Shown here: positions 32,280 to 44,483 of the stretch, piece after piece | Layout of the letters: the number at the start of each line of letters is the position of its first letter | Position numbering within the stretch: the stretch's first letter is position 1 | Source of the DNA: Paracamarosporium sp. OC-R06-R3 | Lineage: Eukaryota; Ascomycota; Dothideomycetes; Pleosporales; Didymosphaeriaceae | DNA: 64,000 nt | Direction of reading: 5' to 3' | Assembly: GCA_019828545.1 (NCBI GenBank) | Contig: JACVRA010000325.1 | Coordinates: 154,776 to 218,775, forward strand | Translations under genes and position numbers: made by a program | Notes under the pieces: model-generated | The model's database searches: none | The model's input: only the letters and a program-made list of their open reading frames with translations | What the model was told of the DNA's origin: nothing

Positions 32280-35022
32280 CTAAACAACCAACTCATCCAA
32301 CCCCACCTCCCCACTCCCAGTATACTTCCCAATCTCATAACTATACACAGTATGATCATGGTAATGCATCAACAACCTCCACCTCCTCGCTCCAACGCCA
32401 GCCGCACCCCTCCTCGCCTTCCCCTCCTCCCCCTCCTCCCCAGCATCAAACAAACCTTGCACAGGCCCCACCGCAATCCCAACCAACTGCCTCTCCCACC
32501 CACCATCAATGATAACCCTTTCATTCTGCTCCATACAAGGAAGCAAGTGATCGAGGCGGAACCCAAACATCTCACTGTATTGCCCGTTCCTAAACGGTGT
32601 CCTGGTAAGCCGGAAGATACCGACGCGGCCGGCGGGCGAACCGACGATGAAGACTCCGAGCTCGGGGATCTGCGCTGTGAAGCATTGCCGGTGGTACGTG
32701 CCTATGGGACTGGAGAAGTTTTCCTGGATGCCGTGGTAGGAGAGGGGTGGGTAGAGGGGGTTTCGCATTGTGAGGATGGGGAGGGGGTAGGTTGTGTGGA
32801 AGTCGAGGGGGCGTTGGAAGAGGTAGATTTCTTCTTTTGTGACGATGATTAGGGGGCGGGATTGTTTGGGGGGTGGCTTGGAGAAGTGTCAGCGTGGTTC
32901 GGACGTTGGTGGTTGGGTACGACTTTGAGCTGTTGGAAGTATGGCGCTGTTTAGGAGTTGTGGTAGGGACTTACTTCAGCTGAGCATTGCTGGTGGTAAT
33001 CTGAACTGACGATGACACAATAAGGCGTTTTTGATTGAGCGAACTGAAAGATGGTGCCGTCCGAACTCGATGCATCGTCTTCATCCTCGCTTAGGGTTTC
33101 TTCATTCAGGCTGGAGGCTGAATGAGGCGGCACTTGGGGAATAAAGAGGGATTCTTCGTCTTCAATCTCAGATGGTTGTTCTGATGTGTCTTGTTGCGCG
33201 TCCTCTGAGGCCGTTGTGGTCTCCATGACCTGCGCATTCGTTTCAAGCATTACAGTGGGATCTGCGTTTAAATCTAGTTCGTCGGAACTACTATCAATGG
33301 ACATATGGCCTGATCCCTCGCTGTTGGCATTCTGGTCCTCGCCTTCAACTTCTACAGGTGCAGTTGTAGGAGGTGGCGTTTCTTCCGAAGGCAACACGAA
33401 AAGAAGAGACCAATTTCTAGGTTTACTACTCCTTGTAGTAAACCGGCCTTCTTCATATGGGATATTCCAAAAGCATGGCTCGTGAGATACTGCTTTTCTG
33501 TTGGATGTGACTCTGGAGGAGCCGCATGCATCCATGAGCGAGTCTACACGGGAACATGACCACGGGTCTATGAACAAAGCCGCCCAGGCTGCGTGTGGGA
33601 CAGAGTCTCGATTATAGCAATCGCAAGATATAGGTATCTAGCCATTGTAAGTCTGCGTCCGATACGAAAACGTTATTGGTATCTTGCTTCCGTACAATCG
33701 GTCTCTCCGCAGCGTATCCTGGGAGGATACATTGTGCGGTGTTTGAGAGCCCGTCTTTGTAAATATGCCTGACATACTTACTGAGTCCGGTAGACTGGAT
33801 TCACCTGCACAGTATCCTACTGTTATTACTCTGGCAGGTTCATCCGGTTTACTAAGGTCCCACAAGTGGGTCAATCCATCGATGCTGCTGCAGGAGAGCC
33901 ATCTACCTAGGCGACGGGACTCAAGTCAGAGAAAGAAAATGTAGTCATGTAGATGATCTTGAGGTATTCTATATGGAGAGAAGCACCTTACCAGTTGGGT
34001 CCCCGCCACTGTTATCGAACGAAACAGCAGGAATATTCGCTTGAGCCTGCAAGCAGTGTTAGTATGAAATTTTATTAAAAATATATCATCTCTAGTTTTG
34101 CGCAGCTCTAAGCACAGCTCCAAGAAATGGAATCATCGACGATGACTTACACGTAACGTGATAAACCGATTTTGATGCCGAGGGAATGGGAAGTCGTTCT
34201 TATCAGGTGAATCATCTGGTTGCGATAAACCATATGCTACGACTCTGACTAAGCGCGTGTTCGCACTGATCGCTATCAAACGCGCATTTCGATGAACGGC
34301 AAGACCCCAAGCACTACGACCAACGTTGTGATGCTCGAAGCAGCGAATCTCATCTCCTTCCACACGATCATGTTGATTGACGACCGCACGATGCTGGACA
34401 AGTAAGCATTCGACCTACAATTGCTAATGAAATACAGCGTGTGGAAGAACGAATTTGACCGCGATGCATGATTTTGGAAGATGCTAGGATTACGTACGAT
34501 CTCTGGAATGCGATACCCAACGACATCACCGTCATCACAAGTCACCAACAGAATCTCTGTATTCCCAAGATAGTCGACATGTAAACGAGTGATCGAATGA
34601 GGATCTACCACATCAATGCCAGGTGGAACCGGGAGCCCCGAAGTAGGAACGGTCAAGATTTTAGCGGGTTCGCCCAACCTCTGACGCGGGAAACTAGGTT
34701 CGTAGACATATATTTCGTCATTGCAGGCAACAAAGTACAAGTTGTAGACGTGAGACAAGGCTGTGAGGTCGCACCTCCAGTGCTTGATCAGCGGTTGGTC
34801 ATGGAGGGGGAACTACGCCGCAATCAGCAGACTTTCTTCATGCAGAGGCATTTTCTGGATATTGATTCGTGGTCTGCACGGAAATCTGATTCGTCATTGT
34901 TGAACCCAAAGATTATTCAGACCCTATGATGCCCCATTCAACGCTTCCTGAAATAGCCAACAACTTACCCTGTGAATGCCATCTTGCACGCCGGTTTGAA
35001 CGCATGAGATAGGCTTATACAT
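32280..35022 (-). CDS. crt10: Crt10-family WD-like protein (RNR transcription regulator family)
   Basis: Exons on the minus strand: 35022-34969 (uncertain), 34812-34498, 34414-34151, 34046-33992, 33906-33782, 33637-32975 and 32876-32280, about 690 aa. The joined sequence reads as a beta-propeller: HWRCDLTALSHVYNLYFVAC, NDEIYVYEP, ILLVTCDDGDVVGYRIPE, SAWGLAVHRNARLIAISANT, GRWLSCSSIDGLTHLWDL and FIDPWSCSRVDSLMD. An acidic Ser/Glu-rich insert follows (about 33.1-33.4 kb), then a final propeller part (PLIIVTKEEIYLFQR, LGVFIVGSPAGRVGIFRLTR). This matches the Crt10 family, known in yeast to repress ribonucleotide reductase genes and to act in an Rtt101 ubiquitin-ligase context. The 5' end is weak: exon 1 encodes 18 residues and was chosen only because its phase and donor fit. 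The 3' end converges on mis6 with 256 bases between. Confidence 0.78.
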
Positions 35023-35522
35023 GGTGTCGGCATTTCGCGACCCTTGCGAAATTGGGACGGAGGAAGTATGGGGTAACAGTGGCTGGACGACAATTGATGT
35101 GGTAGAGAATAAGAGCCTGATACAGTGTAGGCTTCAGGTGACGTTGGGTGGCCGATGCACGGGCCAATCAGCCTCGAGGTGACGGCTCTGCTCCAACATT
35201 TGTGTCTGTAGCATGAATCATACATAGTGCGTGTTGGATGTCATATTGGAAGCTCAACTGGTGGTACATATGCTTTCAGCGGCATTTGTCAGAATATTGA
35301 AGTTTTGTTGCTCATCAGAGCAATATTATGCAAGTCTATCGATATGACCCGCCTTCCTAGGCCCCAAAACCCAAGTCTATGCAGCGGCACACCGCCGGCG
35401 ATAACGCCTTACTGCGAGGCATCCTAATAAAGTCACAATCATTGCGGAGTTTACCACAGTCCCAGAATGAGAGACAATCAACAGGCTATAGCGTCCTTAG
35501 ATATCCAATATCCCAACGCCCT
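35023..35522. other. Intergenic region between minus-strand genes
   Basis: 500 bases: the promoter of crt10 and the 3' end of yhm2. A true upstream exon of crt10 could lie here. No other gene is supported. Confidence 0.45.
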
Positions 35523-36812
35523 CTAGTGCTTAGCCGTGACCTGGTCGCCCGTGAGCTTCTCAACGGCTTCCTTGGCACTATGAAAAAGTTAGCAGGTCTC
35601 AGTGTATGGCGGAATTTGTGCCGGCACTTACACATCGCCCAAAGCAACCATGCAGACTGTCTGCCAAACGCCGAGCCCAATACGGGGGGTAACGCCACGG
35701 TACAATCCCTTCATGCCGTTCTGCGAGTAGATGTATCTCGCAGCCTTTCCGACAGTCAAGTTCTTCGGACGGTTGGGGTCCTCCTTCTTTGATTGCATCT
35801 CCACGCGGATGACCTCGATAGGCTGGTTCCACGCGCTGAGACCACCACCGAGAGCAGAAGCAGTGATCTTCTCAATAACGCTGAGCTTCTCACCACCCTC
35901 CTTGCCGGTGACCCTGCGGATACCGGTCTCGGCCACACGGGACAGACCGAAGCGAGAACCCCAGTTGGTGACCTGGCGAACCGCGACAGCGTTGACACCC
36001 TTGTTGATACCACGAATACCCTCCCGGCGCCAGATGTCCATGAACGTCTCCATGGTTCCCGGAGGCTTCGCGCCAGAGGCCGCGACTTTGTGTTTGGTGA
36101 TCTCGACCGTCTTCATGCAGGTACAGAAACCCATGGTAGCGTAGGCTTGCGCCAGACCACCGACCATGCCACCGGAGATACCTGCAAGGAAGTTGGGAGC
36201 GCCAAACGACTTGGCGTAGAACTCGGCCTCGGAGGCGACGAAGAGGAGGACAGCGCCCTTCGTGGACGCTTCGATCCAGGCCCAGGGAATGAGACCTTGG
36301 TAGACTGTGATTGGCTTATTAGCGCCTATTCTCTTGTAGCTCACTGAAACGCCTGTTGCATCCGCTTTCGGATTCTAGAGATATTTGAATGGGGGTGCTC
36401 ACATCCAAGGACACCACCACGCGACCAAATGCGGCCAATAGCTCCTCCAAAGCCATCGGCTCTGTTTGCGGCCATTGCTGGAAACACCATTAATCATTGT
36501 CCAGCCCGATAGCATGCTTGTGAGCTCGCTTACTCGTCTTCACCACCTCAAGTGGCTGTCCCAGAGTGGTGACCCTACACAGATACTGTCAGCGAACATT
36601 CCACGATGGAAGGCAGCATCGTTGCCAACTTACTCGAACAAGTTCAGTCCAGCACCCACTGCGTCCCAAATGCGCCGGTCAGTTTCAATTCATTCCACAG
36701 CATTTCCGTCCAAGCGGAACTTACACAACAGGTTGCTGAACTTCACCGGCTTCTTCTCAAGCTTCGCCGGCGTGGCTGGCAGGCCAGCAACGGTCGCGGT
36801 TGATGCGCTCAT
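35523..36812 (-). CDS. yhm2: Mitochondrial citrate/oxoglutarate carrier Yhm2
   Basis: Six exons: 36812-36725, 36658-36634, 36574-36534, 36477-36403, 36304-35632 and 35577-35523, giving 318 aa, the usual length of a mitochondrial carrier. The joined N-terminus contains KFSNLLLGAGLNLFEVTTLG and QPLEVVKTTMAANR, where the first P-hydrophobic-D/E-x-x-K carrier motif is PLEVVK. Diagnostic Yhm2 text follows: FCTCMKTVEITKHK and NQPIEVIRVEMQSK (PIEVIR as the third motif), ending GLGVWQTVCMVALGD. Yhm2 exchanges citrate for 2-oxoglutarate across the inner membrane, supplying cytosolic citrate and NADPH; in yeast it is also found in mitochondrial nucleoids. The 25- and 41-nt exons were fixed by phase. 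The next minus-strand gene upstream is mitochondrial citrate synthase, the enzyme that makes the carrier's substrate. Confidence 0.92.
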
Positions 36813-37993
36813 CTCTGGGAGTAGTTGTCGATTAGGGGGCCGGACCGAGGCAGAAGGGCGCGTCGTTCGCTAAGAAAGATCTTGGAGCGGTAAAGGTGAC
36901 CTGGAAGGATGACAGGAGACAGATTGCGTGAAGAAAGAATGAGGAAGGATAGATACCCGCGGGAATGGGACGCACTCTAGCGGCGGTCGTAGAGGGCCCG
37001 GGCGGCACTGGGCGAGGAGGCGTCAGTCGGTGATGGATGCCAAGCCCTTGTGCCTCGCGCGCGGAGAGCTCCAGCTGTTGCTGCTGCGAACGGCTTAATG
37101 CAGCGTTTCTGACCGTCAACTTGCGGATTGCTCCGAGACGCATATTACTCTTGCACACATATATTACGTGTTCACATCACGACACAGACAGACAGAGGCG
37201 CTCAATGTCTCCCCCTAGCTACGACCCGCTCCTCTCAACAACACTGACTACAAATTGATGGGCTAGCGGCGGCTCCCCAAGGTTAGCAAGCGAAAGCCCA
37301 ACAGCTCGCCACCTGGCTGTCATATCTCAAATACACACTGCCCGCCCGGTATTTTCCGGCCTCGGGATTGGCTCTGTGTTGGATGCTCTTGTGAATCGTC
37401 ACTTCGGGGAGCTCGGAGCTGAGTGAGGTGTAAGCATCCAGCATCCAGCCGCAGCGCGGTTATTGTGCTGTTGCTTCCCGCGGGAAGACGACCTACCCGT
37501 TGCCGAAGCTTGGACTGCGATCGGAACGTTGTTGCACACATGGACTCCCTCTAGTGAAGTAGAATTTCTTCCTACCGTAGAAATAGGGGCATGGGATAAT
37601 GGGTAATGGCGATTTGATCTGACATTGTGAATTGTATGTTGTGTTTGCCCGTCAGCGGCTTTTGACCCTCCAGGTCAAACACCGCGGCTATTGGCGGTCG
37701 GGTACGCTGCGGGCACTGGTAGACAATATAAACCATAAACTCTGATTTTCACCACATAAATTCGGAAGCGTGACGTGAACTTTTCAAGCGTGGTATTGGT
37801 CGCTCGATACTAAAAGATACTTCTACAGCCCAGATATCATCAGGTAAATGAAACTCGATGCATGCTCATACACCAAAACGCACGACCCAAACTATCCTTA
37901 CATCCCTATACAATTGATACACAGAAGGTCTTCTCAATTTTGAGCCACCTTTCTGATTTGTCTATTAATCTCTCCCACACAGTCGAAGCAAGT
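36813..37993. other. Intergenic: yhm2 promoter and citrate synthase 3' end
   Basis: About 1.2 kb. The yhm2-proximal part is pyrimidine/purine-skewed promoter-like sequence. No supported gene lies between the two mitochondrial citrate genes. Confidence 0.5.
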
Positions 37994-39614
37994 TTACAAA
38001 GTAGCACCAACAAGCTTGGCGTAGGCCTCAGTGCTGAAGGACTTGGGCCTCTCGATCGGGGCGCCGACGGCACGGTCGATGATGAGCTGGGGAAGGACAC
38101 CGAGAGCGCGGGAAACACCGAAGAGAACGGTGTAGTAGCTCTGCTCGGTGAGGCCGTAGTACTGGAGGAGAACACCGGAGTGAGCGTCGACGTTGGGGTA
38201 GGGGTTCTTGGTCTTGCCGTGCTCGGTGAGGACGCCAGGAGCGATCTTGTAGACCTGGCTGACGAGCTTGAACATGGGGTCGTCGGGGAGGTGCTTCTGG
38301 GCGAACTCGCGCTGGGAAACGTAGCGGGGGTCGGTCTTGCGGAGAACAGCGTGGCCGTAACCGGGGACGACCTGGCCGGCCTTGAGGGTAGACCAGAGGT
38401 AGTCCTTGATGGACTCGTCGCTGATGTCGTTGCCAATGGCCTTCTTCATCTTCTGGAGCCAGACGAGCACTTCCTGGTTGGCCAATCCGTGGAGAGGACC
38501 AGCAAGACCGTTGAGACCAGCAGCCAAGGAGAGGTAGGGGGAGCTGAGAGCGCTACCGACCAAGTGGGTGGTGTGGGCACTGACGTTACCACCCTCGTGA
38601 TCGGTGTGGATGGTGAGGTAGAGACGCATCAACTCAACGAAGTCCTTGTTGTCGGCGAAGCCGAGCTGGTTGGCCAAGTTGTAAGAGTAGTCCTTGTCCT
38701 TCTCAATGGCAGCGACGCGACCGTCCTTGTAGACGTTACGGTAGATCTTGGAGGCGATGGTGGGAAGCTTGGCAATGAGGTTCATCGAGTCCTCGAAAGT
38801 GTGCTCCCAGTACTCAGTTTTCTTCATTCCCTTAGCATAAGCCTTGGCGAAGTTGGACTCGTGCTCGAGAGCAGTGACAGCGAGGGAGAACTGAGCCATG
38901 GGGTGGAGGTCGTTGGGGCAACGGTCGATGAGCTCCTCGACGAACTTGGGGACATCGGAACGGGCGGCCCAGTCGGCAGACAGGTCGCGGACCTGCTGCT
39001 CAGAGGGGACCTCGCCGGTCAAGAGAAGCCAGAAGAGACCCTCAGGGAGGGGCTCCTGGCCACCGGGAGCCTTGGGAAGAACGTCCTGGCACTCGGGGAT
39101 CTATCTCACGTTAGGCTTGGCTACCGGGTGATGCAGCGATACACGTACGGTCTTGCCGCGGAAGCGGATACCCTCTTCGGAGTCGAGGACCGAGCCCTGC
39201 GCCTCGTCAGTGTTGCTTCAAGAGAGCGAATTGGCGCGCGACCTACCTCCCAAACGAGGGACTTGATGCCGCGGGCACCGCCATACACCTGGTCGAGAGT
39301 GACCTCACCAACAACCTTGTTGCCGTGCTCCCTAAGATGTAATGTCAATGCTGCGATGCGAGGTTTTGGACGGGCGGCGCGTACTTGCGGAGCTTCTTGA
39401 TCTTCTCGATCTCGCCGGGGAGCTTCGCGGCGAAGGTCTCCTTCAAGGACTGTAATTGATGGATTAGCGATCAGTGCCGATGGCATTGGCCGGAGGAGCG
39501 GACCTGGGTCTTGCCGGTCGAGTAGCTGCGGAAGCCAGTGAAGGCGGAGGACCGCAGGGGGGTGGAGGGCACAGCGCGGAAGGCGCGTGTGCTCAATCGC
39601 AAGGTAGAGGCCAT
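37994..39614 (-). CDS. cit1: Mitochondrial citrate synthase
   Basis: Five exons: 39614-39504, 39449-39385, 39331-39247, 39196-39149 and 39100-37994, giving 471 aa. The presequence ([20 protein letters not shown], then [10 protein letters not shown]) is rich in Arg/Ser with no acid. The body shows all catalytic elements: His in [14 protein letters not shown], His in [18 protein letters not shown] and Asp in [15 protein letters not shown]. Text such as [20 protein letters not shown] and [20 protein letters not shown] is typical. It condenses oxaloacetate and acetyl-CoA in the matrix, the first step of the TCA cycle. The absence of a C-terminal peroxisomal signal (it ends LVGATL) supports the mitochondrial isoform. 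A 512-codon open frame on the opposite strand is a codon-bias shadow. Confidence 0.96.
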
Positions 39615-40628
39615 TGTTGATGGACGTTCGAGACAGACCAGATGATGGGGATGGAAGGAAGGAGGGGAGGAGCAGCGGAGCGAAAAAAAATAAGATGCAA
39701 TTGATGGGCGAGCTGCGATGAGACCTGAGCTTGGACAGTGACCCACTAGGCGTCATGCCGCGCTCAACGACCGGCATGCTCGCACCGCCGTCGCTCGGAG
39801 AGCGGGCACCGCTGCTGCAGGCCCGAGGATCATTCACGTCGACATGCGCCACATGGGTGACTTGCGCAGGCACGCAGCTCGTCTCCTCTCACTAACGGCC
39901 AGAGTGGGCTCCTGTTGCATCCACGGCCAGGCTCAACGTGGAGCGGTGCGAATCAACAAAGGGACGCCAGGAATGACGCATCCATGGACCGCAATGCGAT
40001 GGCCCGCCCCCGGCATCCGAACACGTCGTCGCCCCTTCACCCGAGGGGACCCCAGCTTACGAAAAATTTGTTGCCGTCCTTTGCGCTCTACAAGGGTCGA
40101 CTGCTGTGCGGCAATTTCACCGGCCGCGGCACAAGTCACGTGCCCGCTTAGCTAAGCGGCGCGAGGCGTCCTTGCCGATTCTTCGACTTGCTCGCCAGCT
40201 CTTCTCCCCCTCACTCATAACCCTGCAGCCGTTGAGCTTTAGGCCATCACTGCAGCGCTGCTCTACCTCTCTCGCCCCTCGCCTATACTGAACCTGCTGT
40301 AGCAACTCCCGCCACCGTGCGGTAGATCGCGTATCTGCTCTTTCCCACCTCGCCGCACGCGTAGGTTGAACGGCAGCCGCCAGCTCAGCTCTCGAGGATA
40401 GCGCAATCGTGTCACTCTTGAACACCTGCATTGAAGCTCTTAACCCCCACCTGGCACTTCCGCATCTCTAGACTTGTCTACAACAGAGCCTGCACGTACA
40501 GCGTCTCCACTCTCGCACTCTTCTTTGCATCTGCCGGAGGTTTTCCTAATTCTGTCGTCGATTTCTGACCCAGTTCAATACTCTGTGTTACCCTAGACTT
40601 CACCGAATCTCGAGCGCAAGCTGCCATC
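39615..40628. other. Divergent promoter of cit1 and the seb1/nrd1 homologue
   Basis: About 1 kb between the two start codons. A CACGTG lies at 40137-40142. The seb1-proximal 400 bases are C/T-rich, as in many fungal 5' leaders. No supported gene. Confidence 0.5.
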
Positions 40629-43111
40629 ATGGCTGCGATTGAGGAACTCGATGCGCTCCTACAGTCACTGCAGGCATTGAAACCGCCCGGCGTAACAGCC
40701 ACCAAGATCAAAGAGATCACACAGAAGAGCGTGGATAACGTACAGGTATGCGACCGGATCAAAGATCGAGATAGTGTTGCCCCAGTAAGCAATATACCGA
40801 GCCGCGCTGTACGAAGATTGAGGGCTAGACTGAGCATCGATCTTCATACGGGCGAGTTGTGTATAGCTTGTCATAGGGTAGCACAACGTAGATGCAGCCC
40901 CACCTTTCATATCGTCGAGCAACACTAACTCCTGCACTCGCGTAGTCCGATATCCTTATCGTCCAAAAGATCGCTGAGCGATTCAAGAATAGCCCCGCCA
41001 CCCATAAGCTTGGAGTACTATACGTTGTAGATTCAGTGGCTCGTCAATGGCTGGATCGTGCCCGAAAGACCGGACAAGCTGTTTCTCGCAATGCAGCCCC
41101 CGGCACCTTTGCTTCAGGCGTACAGAAGATTACCGATGTCCTTCCTCTTCTCATGGCCGATCTATCTCAATCGGCACCGGATAATCAGAAGGAGAAGATA
41201 GTGAAGCTGATTGAGATCTGGGATCGTGGACAAACGTTTCCAAAGGAGATGCTCGCTAGCTTCAAACAACAACTGACCAAGGCAAAGACGAGTAAGACCT
41301 AGAAAACTTTTTCCGCTGTGTCTGCAATATCTGACTTCCTACGCCGCAGGTCATTATACACCCCCAGGTAGTCCGCCTAAAAACCTTCAGGCGTCAGCCA
41401 GCGCTCATGCTCCGACTAACCCCCCTGCTGCCGCTGCCACAGCACCACCAGCCGTAGTACCACCACAGGACCCAAGCGCTTTACTTGCTGTCTTGGCTGG
41501 CCTCGCGCCGCCGCAACAAAATAGTCAAGCTAACCCCATGTCCCTAGCTGTACCAGCGCTATCATTTCAGAATGCGTTTCCTCCCCCTCCGCCGCCTCCA
41601 GGATTTGCTCCACCGCCACTCCCCCCGGCGCCTGTGGTGACCCATACACAGCCTAATGGTAATCCAGCACAACCCGGCGGGGTTACTGAACTTGCAAGCC
41701 AAATAGTTCAAGCTATGCAGGCCGGTACAATTAGCCAAGAACAGGGGTTGCAAGTACTGAACATGTTGGCTGCGGCCCAGAACAGCGGTCTTCCCATTCC
41801 GCCTTCACAGTCTGCAGCCCCATTGCAAGCGCTTCCAGTACTTAATGGTGTACAGCCAGATCGATTTGAACAGAATGGCAGTAGATTCCGGGACCGTAGC
41901 CGCTCACCTGATTACAATCGCCGTCAATCTCCACGTAGATCGCCTCCAGCGCGGCGCGATAGCCCAACTTATGGAGCATACGATCCAAATGCAGGCCCTG
42001 AAGGCAACGCTGTGAGCCGCCATGATCGTGGTGAACGTGGCCGTGGTCGAGGTAGGAACCGCAATGGTCGTAATGATCGTAATGAATATCGTCAGCGTAC
42101 GCCTCCGCCAGGGCGGGCTAATTCTGGCGACAGCGCCACTGTGTATCACAATGGGTCGTCAAAGTTCATAGACTGGGACCGCACACTTCCCCGTGACCAC
42201 ATCAAGGTTTTTAGCCGTACACTTTTCATAGGTGGTGCTGCTGGGACTGAGTCGGAGATTCGCAACATATTCACTCAATTCGGCAAAGTGCAGAGTTGTA
42301 TCGTCAACCAGGACAAACGCCATGCTTTCGTCAAAATGCTGACTCGCCCGGATGCGCTCGCAGCAAAGGCTGGCATGGATAGCACTCAGGATCCAAATAT
42401 CTTGTCGAAGGCTCGCCAGGTAAGTCTTATCAAAACCTGGGTATCATGCGTTATCCCGAAATGGGGAGCGCTGCCTGACACGCGATTTATCGGATTTGGC
42501 TGACCATGTACGTTATGCAGACACGATGGGGCGTAGGTTTCGGCCCCAGAGACTGCAGCGACTATAACACCGGCATTAGCGTGATTCCTATTTCCCGGCT
42601 GACTGATGCCGACCGTAAATGGGTTCTGACTGCAGAATTTGGTGGTACTGGCGGTGTACCGCTCGAAGAGGGTATGGTTATCGAAGAACCTGATATTGAA
42701 ATTGGAGCCGGTGTGTCCTCGAAAGGTGAGTTGTCCACATTCATACCCCTCTGTGTTACCCCGGGGTGTCCAGTAAGCGGGTCGAGGAAACCAGTGCTTC
42801 GGCATGCACCGTCTTCCCATATGGTCGACCTCTTGCGAAGCAACTCTTAGACAACACACAGGATGAACCGTTTCGGACGCTTATCTGACATTTGCATAGC
42901 TATCAGCAAACGAGTGCCTCCAGAGACCGGCCGAGGCCGTGGAGGGTTTCGTGGACGCGGTGGCGGCTTCGATGACAATCGCTTTCGCCGCGCAGCCGAA
43001 CGCCCTCCTACGCAAGATACCCGCCATATCTCGCCACGAGCTGAGCAAGGTGTCGCCGTGCCTCCCGCCGTCCCCGGCTTCGGTTTCCAACTTCCGTTCC
43101 AGATGGGTTAG
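40629..43111 (+). CDS. seb1: Seb1/Nrd1-type RNA polymerase II CTD-interacting termination factor
   Basis: Exons are 40629-40745, 40946-41291, 41350-42419, 42521-42725 and 42900-43111, giving 649 aa. Residues 1 to about 150 form a CTD-interaction domain (MAAIEELDALLQSLQALKPP, then SDILIVQKIAERFKNSP, LGVLYVVDSVARQWL, KIVKLIEIWDRGQTFPK). A Pro/Ala/Gln-rich linker, an RS/RG-rich stretch (RFRDRSRSPDYNRRQSPRRS, RGERGRGRGRNRNGR) and an RRM follow from about residue 438 (FSRTLFIGGAAGTESEIRNI, then RHAFVKM). The fused Nrd1-specific extension is TRWGVGFGPRDCSDYNTGIS and GGVPLEEGMVIEEPDIEIG, and the tail is RGG-rich. The order CID, linker, RRM plus extension is that of Nrd1 and S. pombe Seb1, which couple Pol II CTD phosphorylation to RNA motifs for termination and 3' end choice. 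The first intron is 200 nt. Confidence 0.92.
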
Positions 43112-43814
43112 CGACAATTTGTCTTCCCATTTCTCATTCTAACCGCAAACGGTGTCATAAAAGTAATTCCTTCAGCATGCTCATGGTCTTGAAGATGATG
43201 TCTTCACAAAAATGGTTCACATTCGGAGCAGGTCTTTCTGAGTATCTTAGGAGTGTGTTTGGTCAGCATTCTACTGCATTGCAAGGCGTAGCGGAAGCTC
43301 CTGTGGTGCTGCGGGCTTTTGAGGCCGAGGGCATAGTGTGGCGTTTTCGCCCCCTCCAAGGGCCATTGTAGGCATAAGTACATGTATGACTAGCAGGTTC
43401 TTTGGTTTTACATACACAAGAGGTGGATAGCCTTGGGTAATTCAAAAGTAATACGTTTGCAACACAGCTCCTAGCTTTTAGTAGATGATTGTGTTACCTA
43501 ATACTTAAGGATACGCCATGCAACTGTGAATGGGCACGCTTACAGCCTATGAGACTGGTGTTCATAATCATTAATTGTCAACTTCATACATGATGCCATG
43601 GTGGTCTAGATCTAACGTTATGCATGTGCTTCGTAAGATTTTCTTTACTCCTTAGCGCTGTGATATACAGCAGCCTTCCATTTTCCGGGTGCTTCCCTTT
43701 CCCGCCTTCTTGGGCGAAAGCTGATCATTCGCCCGTCACACTCTTCAGGAAGGTTGGCACAGATCGCCTTCTCCTCCTTCATCATTCCCAGCTCCATTTT
43801 ATTTACACAGCATC
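43112..43814. other. Intergenic region between convergent genes
   Basis: About 700 bases of presumed 3' UTRs of the seb1 homologue and the LOG gene. Only short frames; nothing else recognised. Confidence 0.5.
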
Positions 43815-44483
43815 TCATTGCTGGTCCCAAGTCAAATTGAACCTCCCCTCTGCCTTGATATAGTCCTTCAGACAAGTCAAGACCTCCTCGGCACTCAATG
43901 CCTCAACTAATATCCCCGCGTTACCTGGGCCAATAAACCCACTCGAAACCGCGTTCTTCACCCAATCTAACAAGCCTGTCCAGTATCCGTCTACATTGTA
44001 CACCACTACCGGCATGTCGTGTATGCCCAGCTGGTTCCAGGTCGTCACCTCCATGAGTTCTTCCAGCGTGCCGTAACCGCCTGAGAGCGCTACAAAACCT
44101 CCGCCCGGCCCGCCCTCAATCACCTCCTTGGCCATCATCTGCTTGCGCGTATGCATGTCTTTCACTACTGTGGTCTTTCCGTATATGGACTCGTCGATGG
44201 TGTGGGAGAGCGGATCGGCCGGGTCGTGCTTCTGCTCGTACTTTACGAGGGGTGCGGGGATGATGCCGTGTACAGAGGAGGGGCCAGAGAGCGAGACGAG
44301 GGTCCGGGCTACTTCGCCCATCAGGCCGACTGTTCCGCCGCCATAGACGAGCTTGATGTTCGCGGCATGGAGGGTGTGGGCAAGGGCGCGGGCGGCTTCG
44401 AGATGGGCGGGGGAAGTACCAGAAGACGCGCCGCAGAAGACGCAGACAACTGGTTGCCGCTGGGTTTCTTGGGGGTTTGTCAT
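43815..44483 (-). CDS. LOG-family nucleoside 5'-monophosphate phosphoribohydrolase
   Basis: A single exon of 222 aa, starting at the ATG of MTNPQETQRQPVVCVFCGAS; the open frame upstream has no ATG. Family marks are VCVFCGASSGTSPAHLEAAR, LVYGGGTVGLMGEVAR, the catalytic region VVKDMHTRKQMMAKE, and SGGYGTLEELMEVTTWNQLG, which contains GGxGTxxE. The usual Pro of the PGGxGTxxE signature is Ser here. LOG enzymes cleave cytokinin riboside 5'-monophosphates to free cytokinins, and many act on AMP. In fungi they can contribute to cytokinin production, but several are general nucleotide salvage enzymes. No isopentenyltransferase or P450 partner is seen nearby. It is divergent from the CLPTM1 gene across 476 bases. 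Confidence 0.9.
   Translation of the reverse strand: MTNPQETQRQPVVCVFCGASSGTSPAHLEAARALAHTLHAANIKLVYGGGTVGLMGEVARTLVSLSGPSSVHGIIPAPLVKYEQKHDPADPLSHTIDESIYGKTTVVKDMHTRKQMMAKEVIEGGPGGGFVALSGGYGTLEELMEVTTWNQLGIHDMPVVVYNVDGYWTGLLDWVKNAVSSGFIGPGNAGILVEALSAEEVLTCLKDYIKAEGRFNLTWDQQ

Noticed and set aside
37862..39400. 512-codon open frame on the plus strand, Leu/Val/Gly-rich
   Set aside because: It is exactly antisense to citrate synthase exons and arises from strong third-position C/G bias in that highly expressed gene. It resembles no protein family.
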